DNA from: Lineus longissimus
Lineage: Eukaryota > Nemertea > Pilidiophora > Heteronemertea > Lineidae
Reading direction: 5' to 3'
DNA: 64,000 nt
Assembly (NCBI RefSeq): GCF_910592395.1
Contig: NC_088323.1
Span: 14,123,501 to 14,187,500 of the forward strand
The notes under the pieces are model-generated. The model worked only from the letters and a program-made list of their open reading frames with translations. It was not told the DNA's origin and searched no databases. Below, one piece after another: positions 21,387-32,080 of this stretch. The translations under genes were made by a program, and so were the position numbers. Within the stretch, counting starts at the first letter, position 1; each line of letters opens with the position of its first letter.

Positions 21387-24300
21387 TCAGTAGTCTTTAA
21401 GTTTTCCTGTTCTCAATACATGCAACAACTTATCAGCGGATGCGCCTTTCTTCGTCATAGAGTTTGCAACCTGGTAATCTCCTTGGAGCCACCTCACCGT
21501 GTTTATGTCCTTTCGTTCGATGCACTGCTGAATGACACTTATATCCAGGCGCAAACGCTTATCATCAACCAATTTTGTTGATCCCAACGACTCAACTACA
21601 CTCTTGTTGTCAACAACTGCAATCAATTCGCAGTCTAAGCTGTGTCCAAAAGTACACTGCAACTGATCTCTGAGATACATAGCGTCATCGCACGCCTCTA
21701 GCAAACTCAGTGCCTCAGCAGCAATTGCAGATCGAACCACCCTTTTGATTTTGTTAGAAGACCAGTTTAGTGGACAGCATTTTCCGTCCTTTCCCTCCAG
21801 GAAAACAATATGCACCCCCGTGCTACTGATGCCGTCACTAAGGTCAGCCATAGCTGCATCCGAGAACACAACACTCTTCCATTCTCTTTGATCCCCCAAC
21901 GCAGGGAACCACAGCTCAGATCTTTCTGATTTTAACTTTTTTACAGCCTTATTTAACTGCAATATGTCAACCACCTTAGCCTTGTTGAATTTTGTGCTGA
22001 GATCAATCATCTCGAATGCAAGATCAGGCCTAGTGCCCTGAACAGCCCAATTTAGGCGACTTACAACACTTCTGTACATTGTTTTATCCTTGCTAGTCCT
22101 TGTTAACTCATCTTGTTTTCTACACTGTCTTTCAGCAGCAAGTTCGATCAGATAAACACTTTCAGTGTACTCGCTCTGATCCAACAGAATTCCATCTTCT
22201 GATTGAACCAATTTGAACCCAACATATATAAATGCTGTGTCTTCAATACGACCCGCCAGGAAGCGCTCACGCAATTTGTCCATCACCAACGTGTCAAATT
22301 CAAGGCAACCAGCATGAATGAAGTCATCAATGTGACTCCCTATTACACCTAGTAGCCGCCCATCTTTCATCAGGGTAAATACGGCAGGGTCATGCACTGA
22401 CTGCTGGCATCCGATCCCCAGAAGGGTATCCCGGACGCTATGATAAAATTGCCGAGCAGCATCGTTTAACCCGTACAGACAGTGCCTGAGCCGCCAAATT
22501 TCCCCTTCTGCACGAGCTTCTTTTGGGGGCTCTAGAAACACTTCCCTATCCAAAGCCTTGCCTTGAAGAAACGCAGATTTGTTGTCGGTCGTTTTAACAG
22601 CCCATTGGTTATTTGCGGCAACAGCAAGAATTACTCTCACTGATGACTTGCAGACGGTTGGGGAGTCTTTTTGTACGCATTCGTCTTCCTCAAAGCCCCT
22701 GGCAACCAGTCTGGCCTTGACTTTGCCGACTTTTTTAGTTAACACCCATCTGGTAGAGACTCTAGGTTGCCCAACATCATCGACTTCCTCATATGTCTGA
22801 AAATCTCTCAGTTTTTGTAATTCTTCCCTTTTGGCTGTAACACAAGATTCATCATTATGCTTTGCCCTAGGGATCACAACCGCATTCACATTCTCAATGT
22901 TGTCCAGTTTTTCCCAAGTGTACACATGCCTCAGTCAATCTCAATGTTATCCTCGCACACATTGTACCGGTGTGACGGCGGATATAGTCCCCCTGGAGTC
23001 ATAGTCCGGTAGCATTGTATTTGACCAATTAAGCAGCATGATCTATTGTACCGCTAACCCTAACCAAAACATTTAGCAATGCGGGCTATTGTTACACGGA
23101 CTATCAGCCCTAGGACTACTATCCCTTGCACACCGGTCACTGTTTAGTCCACTGACCTTACCAGCCCTACTTTTTACCGTAGCCATTGTCCATTCATTCT
23201 CAGGTTTTATCTTATAGTGTATCCTCGAGGCCTTTTTCAGATTAGATTCACCATGCACGTGCAAACTTGGCTCGCTCATTGGAGCGTTCTGCTCGGTATT
23301 GTCCACGTCAATGTTCTACGAAACCACCGGTGTAGGTTTCGCACATGCGGTTTCACCAGATGTGTGTTCTGTTAACACTCTCCGACTCCCTTGATTTCCC
23401 GTGGAGTTTCCTATTAACCCCCTCGGACTACCAGAATCGCATTGTGGATCGCTTGAAGCTTTCACTAACCGGTTCGGCGACACCCTAACAAAAGTACCAC
23501 CGTGTCGCACAAACACTACACGGCCGTCCTGGAATACAACCTTCCCTGGTCCTAGCCATCGTTCCTGGCCTTCTCTTCTGTAGAACACACGATCTCCATT
23601 GCGAAACACCTGCTCAAATGCGCGGATTTTGTTTCGCAGAGCACGGCGAATTCTTTCTTCGGCTTCAGACTCGATGAAAGCCTGCCTGCTAGCATGATGA
23701 GCGTTAAGGTGCTTTGCAAGAACCTCACTAGTTGTAGTACCCTGCAACGCAGGAAGTTGATTTGACATCACATTCGGCAAGTTCGGGTTTTTGCCGAAAA
23801 CTAGCTGATAGCTACTATACCCATGCCACATCTGAAGAGAATTGCGAGCCATATTCGCCCAGCTCAAGAGAACTTCTACAGGCGTATCGGGGTACTGTTC
23901 AGTCAGTTTGAGTAATATATTGCCAGTCACACCATGGATACGTTCGCAGAGACCGTTCTGAAAAGGACTGTCCGCCGACGTCGTGCACACTTGGATGTTC
24001 AACACACTCGCAACTTCCCGGATTTCGTCGGCGCTGAATTTGCCACCGTTATCATATAGTTATCCTCGCATTACACCGTAACCAGCACCTACCAAGTGCA
24101 ACATGATTTTGTCTATGACCTCATTCGGTGTCTTTCTATCAATGAACACCGCGATAGTCATCCGGAACCACATGTCAACTAGATAGAGAATGCAACGATG
24201 CTTCCACTTTTTCATGTCCATAGATACTTCCTCATTGAAGTCATGGGCCATAGGCATTGCGACCAAGGGCCGCGACAGCGTTCGAGCATACACTTTGCAC

Positions 24301-25110
24301 AAGTCACATTTCTCCTGTATTGAATCGAGTTGTTGCAGGAAATCGTCTTGCCATACCCCTATGTCCTTGAGTAAACTAACCAGCTTCTGAGTAGGCGGAT
24401 GTGCAAATTGACGATGCAGCTTTAAAAGGGCTTTAACCCTTTCCGCTCTGTCCAATTCACTCCACTTCACAGTGCATTCACTTTCCACTGTACGGTCACT
24501 CACATTGTCAATCAAAACGCAGTAGTGACCAGCGCTTGTAAAGTCTAATGCCACTACAGTCCCCAGGATCTCCGCTGTATCATCCTCAAGGTTCAGTTTG
24601 ACCTTGGCTGCTTTCATTGTCTCTGCAGACAACAAAAGGGGAATATCTGATTCCACAACGTCCGTTGAAATAGACACCTTTTTTCCTGCGAGTGTATCCG
24701 GGATTTCATACGCTCCTTTTGATTTCAGCACTTCACCACCACCGAATTTGAAAGTCTTCAATCCGGGCCTCTTAATCACTTTTTCTCTCTCAACACTGGC
24801 CAAACACCCGGGGAAGGATCGCATCCAATCGACCCCGCACACTGTGCTGGTACACGCGCTATCCAACACGGCACAACACCTAGATTCCACGCCAAGACGT
24901 ATAATGTCAGCCTCCTTATCACCCGTAAATAGCACTGCAGTATTCAGTACTTCGTTTACCAACACACCACTGTTAAACGACCCTTTTCCTTGGTTCTTCC
25001 AACTATCAGGAGAGTTGGCGAGTTAATGTCGAAACGATCCACAGGCTCGACAAAGATCGGTCGACCGTCTCTTCCCGTGGGGTTCACCTTTCGCTGGACC
25101 CCGCAACACG
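21387..25110 (-). pseudogene. Ty1/copia (GalEa-like) pol: protease, integrase, RT, RNase H
   Basis: One reading frame on the minus strand, interrupted by stops at 25023-25025, 24060-24062, 23316-23318 and 23073-23075 and just upstream of 22925. Order: zinc knuckle (CRACGSFRH, then a stop where the motif continues), protease (LDSACTSTVCG), HHCC zinc (LHRQFAH, CDLCK), integrase catalytic residues (SMDMKK; YDNGGKF; FQNGLCERIHG), RT (WVLTKKVGKVKARLVARGFE, DNKSAFLQG, SHIDDF) and RNase H (VFSDAAMADL, AAEALSLLEA, VVDNKSVVES). This order, integrase before RT, is diagnostic of copia. The short LTRs and invertebrate context suggest the GalEa clade. All domains are recognisable, but nonsense codons disable it. 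Confidence 0.88.
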
Positions 25111-25589
25111 TGTTGGCCCTCTGTTTCAAATATTGCGACCACGCCAGCCGCGAGATTTGTCAACTGGAACAACTCTGTATCCAGCCGTAACAAATGCGTC
25201 ATCATTCTCCGCAACAAATGCCGGTTTTATCTTTATTGCGGGGTGTCTACTCTCGCCACAATCCGTCTCTTTTCTCTTTAATTTCTTTAGGGACTTTTTT
25301 GCTTGATCATAGAGTGTTTCCTTGTTACTGTAATCCATACCGGTTAGAACGAGCAATTTCTCATCGGCCGTAATTTTCGCACGTTTCAAGAGTTGGAATG
25401 CCAGAATTTCCGGAGGCAACGCCATACCTTTCTTTATAATTCGGTTATATTTCTGATCAAACTTAGTAATAAAGTCTGAAATGGCCTGATCGTCTGACCG
25501 CACGTAATCATTACAGTCCTCAAACTTTTCTAGGCAGTCGGCCAGATCGTCTTTCGCCAGTTTTTCATCAAAGAATGCCAATAGTTTTT
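25111..25589 (-). pseudogene. Copia gag, copy 1 (main part)
   Basis: The minus-strand frame 25581-25126 reads LAKDDLADCLEKFEDCNDYV, QAISDFITKFDQKYNRIIKK, LPPEILAFQLLKRAKI and GWRGRNI, the UBN2/copia-type gag pattern. It ends at a TGA where copy 2 has CGA (Arg). The N-terminal 28 or so residues lie beyond the Helitron-like insertion, at 27860-27945. The zinc knuckle and pol are in another frame, as also in copy 2. Confidence 0.8.
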
Positions 25590-27859
25590 AGCTCAGCTGA
25601 CAAAGTCAGCGGAGCTAGTAGTATAGCTGTTCAAATGGTGTCCGTCCTGCAATCCATCCATCTAGGGACCCATCTGTGGACAAAATTGGACATTTCTGAC
25701 CGGGAAGGCCTAGCCACTTCGTTGACGGTGCTAAATTAGGAGTTGCCCAAGGTGAACTCAAAAAACGAAAAATCGGCGCGATCCGACCTGTATAAAGAGA
25801 ATGAGGTCATTTCGCGTTTTGATTTCTTTCCCTTTTTACCTCGGTCCACAGAGCAAATATTGTTTTCAAATGTGGCTGAATATTTTTAAATATTTTTTCA
25901 TTTTTTACTTTTAATGGAATTAATATAGTTTTCACCGCCAGTTGGCGCTGCAGGCACATTGCCTGAATTTTGGCGATTTCAAATTTGGCGGTGGCTTAAC
26001 TTTTTTGCAAGCAGTGCCGCTGATTGGCCGATCGATAGAAGAGATGCCACCATTTAAAAATGGCGGTAGTCGCTGCTTCAATGAAGGTGAGTGAACTTTC
26101 TCATGTTCAATCGGTTGATACTCTTTTAATCAACATGACCATGTACCTGAAATTTGTTTAGATACTGAAAAGAGTCTATATAATTCAGATTTATCAATAG
26201 TTTTTTATAATATTCCGGAAATTTTGTGCACAAATCAGCGGAAGTTGGTGCTCGTCTCATGTCATTTTAGAGCGAAAAATTTGTTTCCGTCGATCTCTAC
26301 CACTGAAAAATCGCTTGCATAGCTTCGAATTTTTGTGAAAATAAGGATCTGAACTTGGTTTCAAATAGTCTAGAGAGTTACCTTTGTGGTGATACATATG
26401 GTATGTGATAAATATTTGTGGAATTTGTGAAATTCGGTTTTCAAACGTGCCGATGATGCAAGCGATCTCGCGTGAATTTTGCAAGTCCTGATATGTCGAC
26501 CGGGTGTCAAAAATCACTCGCCTAAATTCAATTCAAAGATCGAAAATGACATCTGAACTTAGTTTCAAATAGCCTACGCAATTATCATTTCGGTGATATA
26601 TAATGCATGCATGTAATAATTGATTAATCTACCTAAAACGCGCAATTAAAACGGCGAAAGATCGTGATAAACACTCTGGTGGCGGTCGCACTAAATAACG
26701 ACCGGTAGGGCCCGGCGTGTGGCGGAGAAAAAAAGGTAGCGCCCGGAGGTTGAAACGGGATTTTTATGCACTTTTAACTGTATATATATGTTGTTTAGAT
26801 GTATTTCTAACAGTTCTGTAACTTTTATGACCAAGCTTGCACCCAAAGTTGGTAAAATTGATGCTTGTTTATGGACTGCGCTAGCGACCGGAGAATTCGC
26901 CGTCGGCCATTTTGGGACGGTCAACAAATCTCGCCATTTACGTTTGTTTACAATTATTTTGAAAGTCACATTAGGCCTATGACATCGTAGTATGAATTCC
27001 ACTGCAGTTTCCTTACGCAGCAATGCTCATGTTTTTGGTTGGCAATCCTGTACTGTCTGTACACTGCGCTGTGCAGGCTTAGAGTATAACTCAACAGGCC
27101 CTCATGATTCATTTGATGGACACCTTATTTGATAGTACCTCATCATTAAGTCCACTAGATCCTGTTCTGTTACATGATAGACAATTTTCAAAATGTAGTA
27201 CACCACTCGCTCACGGCTCACATCATGTGGGCACGGTTGGCTGTTGAGTGTTATGGTTCAGTCTGTGAGACTAATTCAAAGAGGTTACACTTTTATTTTG
27301 AATTGGAAAACAACCCCCAGGACTGACTTTTCACTGAGTGATAAGTGTGCCCTTCGAAGGTTAAGTCTCTTTCTGGATTTGCTTCCATAGATGCCTTGTT
27401 CAGGATATCATCTGACCGATGCCTGATCAAGCACAGACTGTATCCGGTGGTGTACATTTCCCCGTCTATGTCACCCTTTTTTATTCAGTCAGTGTTAATT
27501 TCTCTTCTCTTTTTTTACAGATTAACTGTTGTTGGTTATTGCAAGAGGAGTCGTTGGCACATTTCAAGTCCAGGAAAGCACTTGCTGTTCCCACATTCAG
27601 AGTAAGGTGTGCTTACTCGTTTTACTGCTTTCCATTCCTGGAGAGCGTTATCAAATATCTGCCGCAAGGCAACAAATATCTGCCGCAAGGCGCTTCAATA
27701 TCTGCCGAAAGGCATCAAATATCTGCCGCACCAATAAAGTTCATTTTGTTAACCAACTCTTTATCTTCTTCGTTGCCTCATAATAACGGTACCGACACAC
27801 ACTTGACCCTTGCCTTCACCTATCCATTTCAGCTGAGCGCCAGGCCCTTGGGCCTCTTG
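25590..27859 (+). mobile_element. Helitron-like non-autonomous element, copy H2
   Basis: Inserted in copia gag within a T run: five T precede and three T follow, and the uninterrupted paralogue at 29361-29368 has eight. Begins with a hairpin-forming AGCTCAGCTGACAAAGTCAG and ends with the AGGCCC-TT-GGGCCT palindrome and CTTG. An inverted relative is at 59063-61058. No target duplication beyond the T run and no Rep/helicase coding. A short frame (26257-26517, minus) is also preserved in the relative. Confidence 0.75.
27655..27735 (+). repeat. Short tandem repeat, about four 20-bp units
   Basis: AAATATCTGCCGCAAGGC and variants recur four times within Helitron-like copy H2. The inverted relative at 59063-61058 lacks this array, so it expanded or was lost after divergence. 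Confidence 0.7.
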
Positions 27860-27945
27860 TTTAGACCGTCTTTACTCCCTAAATCATCAAGCGACAATTC
27901 TTCAAATACACGTTGCCGAATAGCAGTGTTCCGGCAAAAAAAGAG
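27860..27945 (-). pseudogene. Copia gag, copy 1, N-terminal piece
   Basis: Continuation of gag copy 1 beyond the insertion: NTAIRQRVFEELSLDDLGSK. At 27945-27948 it abuts protease-region sequence of copy 2, so copy 1 is truncated here. Confidence 0.7.
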
Positions 27946-28417
27946 CATAATGTCAGCCTCCTTATCACCCGTAAATAGCACTGCAATATTCAGTACTTCG
28001 ATTACCAACACACCTGTGTTAAACAACCCTTTTCCTTGGTTCTCCCAACTATCAGGACAGTTTGCGAGTAAAGGCCTGAACTCACTGTCGCGTTTTTACG
28101 CGGCGTTCGACGTTGCGTTAAAACGCTGCGATTTGCGCCACAAATGGTATCCATTGAATTCCATAGATGTGTTCCCACTTGGGCGAAGCGACAAAATACG
28201 TTTTTGACGCGGCGTTCCACGCGCTCGGGCAAAAGGACGTTGCAAAATTAGCAACCGAAGCGTATAATCGCTGCGAATTAAAACATCATCGTGGGGTCTC
28301 GTGATATAAATTGTAAGGTTGACAGAGGTTTAAATTGTGGTATTAAGATAGGCATTTGTCACTGCAGTGCCGGTACATGTGTGCAGCTAGGAATTGTCTC
28401 CCAAACCCATTGGCACC

Positions 28418-28528
28418 ATGGCTTCAGACCTGATAGAGAGATTGATAATTAAAATCGAAAAACGTCCTTTGATTTATGACAAATCCTTGTCAGAATATAA
28501 AGATGTTGACAAGAAGGAAGGTAGCTGA
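28418..28528 (+). pseudogene. MADF-domain protein, first exon
   Basis: ATG in a strong context (CACCATGG) opens MASDLIERLIIKIEKRPLIY then DKSLSEYKDVDKKEG, the N-terminal half of a MADF domain (LIxxIxxRPxLYDxSxxxYKD). A GT donor at 28521 follows GAAG. Unspliced, it ends at TGA 28526. PIF/Harbinger transposons commonly encode such a Myb/MADF DNA-binding partner that works with the transposase. The rest of the domain is not found downstream, so this is a fragment. Confidence 0.7.
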
Positions 28529-28529
28529 A

Positions 28530-28616
28530 GAAAAAAAATTGCCTGTGCTTTCTTTTTCTCTTCGCATACAGGTACGACACCATGATTTCGGCAAAATCCG
28601 AATCCGAGTCAGACAT
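28530..28616 (-). pseudogene. Possible Harbinger transposase first-exon fragment
   Basis: The minus strand reads MSDSDSDFAEIMVSYLYAKR then KRKHR, an acidic then basic start of the kind seen in many PIF/Harbinger transposases, divergent from the MADF exon. The frame then enters a T-rich stretch. Very short, so tentative. Confidence 0.3.
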
Positions 28617-29584
28617 TGTTGCAACACGTCTGTGCCAGCTGTTTGGTATGGAAAGTCTATACCCTTGTCTGCACCCTTTCACCACCAGCGATTATACGCT
28701 TCAGTGAGAACAGGTTACGAAATCTCTGTCGCAACGTTTTCCCGTCGCGTGAAATCGCAGCGTTTTTTCCAAGGCGTCTAAACGCGACAGTGAGTTCAGG
28801 CCTTTAATGTCGAAACGATCCACAGGCTCGACAAGTGATCGGTCGACCGCCTCTTCCCGTTGGGTTCACCTTTCGCTGGACCCCGCGTCACGTGTTGGTC
28901 CTCTGTTTCGAATATTACGACCACGCCAGCCGCGAGATTTGTCAACTGGAACAACTCTGTATCCAGTCGCAACAAATGCGTCGTCATTCTCCGCAATAAA
29001 TGCCGGTACTATCTTTATTGCGGGGTGTCTACCCTCGCCACAATCCGTCTCTTTTCCCTTGAATTTCTTTAGGGACCTTTTCGCTTGATCATAGAGTGTT
29101 TCCTTCTTACTGTTAATCCATACCGGTGAGAACGAGCAATTTCTCATCGGCCGTAATTTTCGCACGTTTCAAGAGTTGGAATGCCAGAATTTCCGGAGGC
29201 AACGCCATACCTTTCTTTATAATTCGGTTGTATTTCTGATCAAACTTAGTAATAAAGTCTGAAAATGGCCTGACTGCACGTAATCATCAAAGTCCTCAAA
29301 CTTCTCTAGGCAGTCGGCCAGATCGTCTTTCGCCAGTTTTTCATCAAAGAATGCCAATAGTTTTTTTTAGACCGTCTTTACTCCCTAAATCATCAATCGA
29401 GAATTCTTCAAATACACCTTGCCGAATAGCGGTGTTGTCATTTTCTGGCAAAGAAAGAGCGATCACTATGCCCTGCTTTTCATCGGTCAATGACGTAACT
29501 TTTTGCCATGCTTGGAGTTCTATTTTATATTGTTTGTTCATACGTTTTGCTCGAATAATCCGGCGGGTTGATTATCGTCCCCAT

Positions 29585-29824
29585 TGTTGCTTGGTTCACA
29601 GGGTCGCTAATGAGGGCCCTAAAATAATTTTTGTTCATCTGCTCTGTACTGTCCATACGCCTTTTTTAATACACACAAATCTCGGACGACTTCGACTCCT
29701 TTCTCAGACACTACACTTTCACACACAAATACACAGTCAAAATGTCAGTTTTCACCTCATTGCCCGCTTCAAACGCATGTTACGCCATGCTAACACACTA
29801 CGCCACACCGTCAAATCGTTCTTT
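29585..29824 (-). other. Copia untranslated leader between primer site and gag
   Basis: Sequence between the primer-binding site and the gag ATG of copia copy 2. No coding frame assigned. Confidence 0.5.
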
Positions 29825-29837
29825 GCTGCTGCTACCA
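29825..29837 (-). other. tRNA primer-binding site of copia element
   Basis: The minus strand reads TGGTAGCAGCAGC one base after the 5' LTR. TGGTANCAGAGC-like sequences pair with the 3' end of initiator methionine tRNA, the usual copia primer. The last bases deviate from the common form. Confidence 0.65.
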
Positions 29838-29838
29838 T

Positions 29839-29951
29839 TAATAACTCGCTTATAAAACTACATGACGACACAAATACGACACAACACATATATTCTTCAC
29901 AAAACCTGACCCTCTGACATCACATTAGGGAGCATACATTAAACATTAACA
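29839..29951 (-). repeat. Copia element 5' LTR (113 bp)
   Basis: Matches 21098-21210 over its whole length, starting TGTTAATGTTTAATGTATGC and ending GAGTTATTA. It contains TTTTATAAGC, a possible TATA-type signal. It abuts a Harbinger transposase relic at 29952. Confidence 0.78.
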
Positions 29952-30440
29952 GTAGTAGCCTTTTCGGCACATGTAATGTAATGCACGGTCGCCATGAGGA
30001 TGTGCGATGTGACTTCCATCTATAGCACATACAACACCAGGGAATCCAGCAATTTCATAAAAGCATTCAGCAGCAGCTCTCCGTTCCTTAGGGGTGACTG
30101 GAAAATGTATGAAGTCTCTTCTCCTTGCACCAATTGCAGCCGTGACACGATGAATAGCCCGACAGACGGTAGGCTGCGATACTCCACATATGTCGCATAC
30201 ATGTCCATTTGGAATGATGCTCTTGCATAGAACCGTAACGCCACTGATAATTGCTGGGCTGGGGTTAGCGCATGCTTCTTGTCTGTTGCTGGCATCTGGT
30301 CATTTTCTATCGCACCAAGCAGCAAGTGGAAAGTTTCTTTCGAGATCATGTACCGTTTTACGAATTTCTTGTCGCTAACTTTCGTCACAGGGTCCAGCCG
30401 TTCCTCGTAAATCCTCTCTGCACGATGGTGGGGCAACTGC
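29952..30440 (-). pseudogene. PIF/Harbinger transposase relic (N-terminal to first catalytic Asp)
   Basis: Minus-strand segments read RYMISKETFHLLLGAIENDQ, LTPAQQLSVALRFYARASFQ, then in a shifted frame VCDICGVSQPTVCRAIHRVT and DFIHFPVTPKERRAAAECF, and in a further shift VVCAIDGSHIAHPHGD, holding the first Asp of the DDE triad (AIDGSHI). The pattern matches HARBI1-type transposases. Two frameshifts and truncation at the copia LTR (29951) inactivate it, and the remaining DDE residues are missing. It could be the element into which copia inserted. Confidence 0.8.
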
Positions 30441-31516
30441 TCTTCTGCAGCTCAGTGCCTCTTAATGTGCAAGCTCAAAAAGCGCGAGTATTCCGTACAT
30501 CATTGGCACTGACACTCTCGGAAATGACTATGAGAAATGCTTTCGCCTAGTCGCAGATATAAACATTCTTGTCCGCACGCAGTATAATCACTTGTTGTGA
30601 TTTGCTGTTTAACTTTCAGAGCGCGATGACCGTGCGTTTTACCACATTTGTACGCGTACAACACTTAAACGACAGATAAAACGTCTCTAGGTACAAGCAT
30701 CAAAATTGTTAGCCGTTTTCGAAATATCGGCAGTTTTACACTTTACATGTGATTAGATTTGTGCAACGAGGATGATGCCTTAACCTTATGTAGCGTTCCT
30801 CACCAAATATATTTTAAAATAATATTCCAGCTAATTAATTAAGTACGGTGGCACTAACAACACTTTTGATAACATATGTTTATATCTTTCATCGAAATTG
30901 TAATAATTATCCCTTTCAGTAAAGAAAAGAAAATCGAAAACACATCAACTAGCGTCAAATTTAGCATTCAACTTATGTTATGTCACATAACTAAGTTAAT
31001 TACATAAAGCAACCTAGAGCAAACAAACGTATTATATGATTACTGAGTATGCTGAGTATGTCTAATCAAATTGGGTCATGTGTATCTGCATGACTGAACC
31101 ATAGTCTTACCTATTTGCTCCAGCAGTAACTGCATCAGCACAACACGTCCCTACAATACATTTCAAGCGTATTTTGCCATCCCTTCCTTTTCTGTTCAAT
31201 CGAAGTTTAGATTGTCTGCAGATCAGACTCTCCCCTCCTCTTTTGGTCGGAATAAATTGAACTTCGATTCAAATCAGCCATCATGCACGGTTGTTGTGAG
31301 TGCAAATGCAGGACCTCTTTATCATTGAATGATACCATCGATAAATTGTATTTTTTATAGGAAGCCATCACACCGTTGAACGCAATGAAATGAGGAATAA
31401 AAGAACGATGTAAAGCTAAGGTATTCTTTCTATGAAGAAGCCAGTTACTGACTAAGACCAATGAAAGATAACCCACAATTTAAAACGCAGCCCTTGTGTG
31501 AAAGCGTAAAACCTTT
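30441..31516. other. No assigned feature
   Basis: The first 150 bp may be the upstream part of the Harbinger relic. The rest is AT-rich with only short, unrecognised open frames on the minus strand (31207-31476). Confidence 0.4.
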
Positions 31517-31787
31517 TTTATGCACCAGATACTCAGAATGACTAACACAACACGTTATATAGATTGATTATGGGCCGATTAGGCCAAGATATGAGGAATA
31601 TATTTATTTTACAAATTACAAGAGAGAGCATTGTCTGCAAAACATGAAATAAGATACCCTAGCAAGGGTATGAAACTAAATGCGTCACATGACCATGGTT
31701 GACAATAGAGATTGGACTTGTGGGTCATGTGACCAAAAGCATATTAAAATAGACAATTTGCAGAAACGGTTGAGAGGGTACCGCCAC
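31517..31787 (-). repeat. Ngaro split direct repeat B2
   Basis: 271 bp nearly identical to 33185-33455, starting TTTATGCACCAGATACTCAG. It forms the 3' end of the element. Confidence 0.9.
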
Positions 31788-31877
31788 CAATTGAATTTAT
31801 AAAAGAACATCCGCACCGGAAGGTGCAATTAATACGTTATCGTTTGATACAAGGAAGGTGGATGGGGAGGCGGATGG

Positions 31878-32080
31878 CCAAAAGTTAAAGATGAAATTTT
31901 GTAGACAACGTGATCATGAATCTTGAACTACTTCTCTCGAATGAGGTAGACACGCGCGGCGATGTCCCCTAAGTAGGATAGTATGAGTCATGACAGACGT
32001 GACCCCAAATGATCGATAGGCCTACTAGCCAAACTGGAGCATCTTAGCATAAAACCTATTATGATGGATGTCTCCCTCAT
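31878..32080 (-). repeat. Ngaro split direct repeat A2
   Basis: 203 bp nearly identical to 38632-38834, from CCAAAAGTTAAAGATGAAAT to GATGTCTCCCTCAT. Separated from B2 by 90 bp. Confidence 0.9.

Larger units (their letters stand above)
28072..28803. mobile_element. PIF/Harbinger-like deletion derivative inside copia copy 2
   Basis: 24-bp terminal inverted repeats beginning AGGCCTGAACTCACTGTCGC at both ends, flanked by TAA (28069-28071) and TTA (28804-28806), a 3-bp AT-rich flank as in PIF/Harbinger (TWA). The interrupted copia codon is visible uninterrupted at 25023-25025. A second internal inverted pair (GAAGCGTATAATCGCTG near 28257 and its complement near 28685) lies further in. It carries the first exon of a MADF protein and possibly of a transposase on opposite strands. 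Too short to be autonomous. Confidence 0.82.
27946..29584 (-). pseudogene. Copia gag and start of protease region, copy 2
   Basis: From an ATG at 29584 the minus strand reads MGTIINPPDYSSKTYE, then after a small frameshift IELQAWQKVTSLTDEKQGIV and NTAIRQGVFEEFSIDDLGSK, then the same gag core as copy 1 at 29340-28870 with a one-base insertion in the knuckle region. A 732-bp Harbinger-like element splits it at 28072-28803. Beyond that the pre-protease region (ANCPDSWENQGKG, LNIAVLFTGDKEADI) ends at 27946. It lacks integrase, RT and RNase H. Confidence 0.8.

Noticed and set aside
23045-23060. TTAGGGTTAG telomere-like motif on the minus strand
   Set aside because: Only about one and a half units, within decayed copia pol; no array.
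27655-27735. Short repeats as a CRISPR-like array
   Set aside because: Units are 20 bp, directly adjacent, without unique spacers, in an animal transposon.
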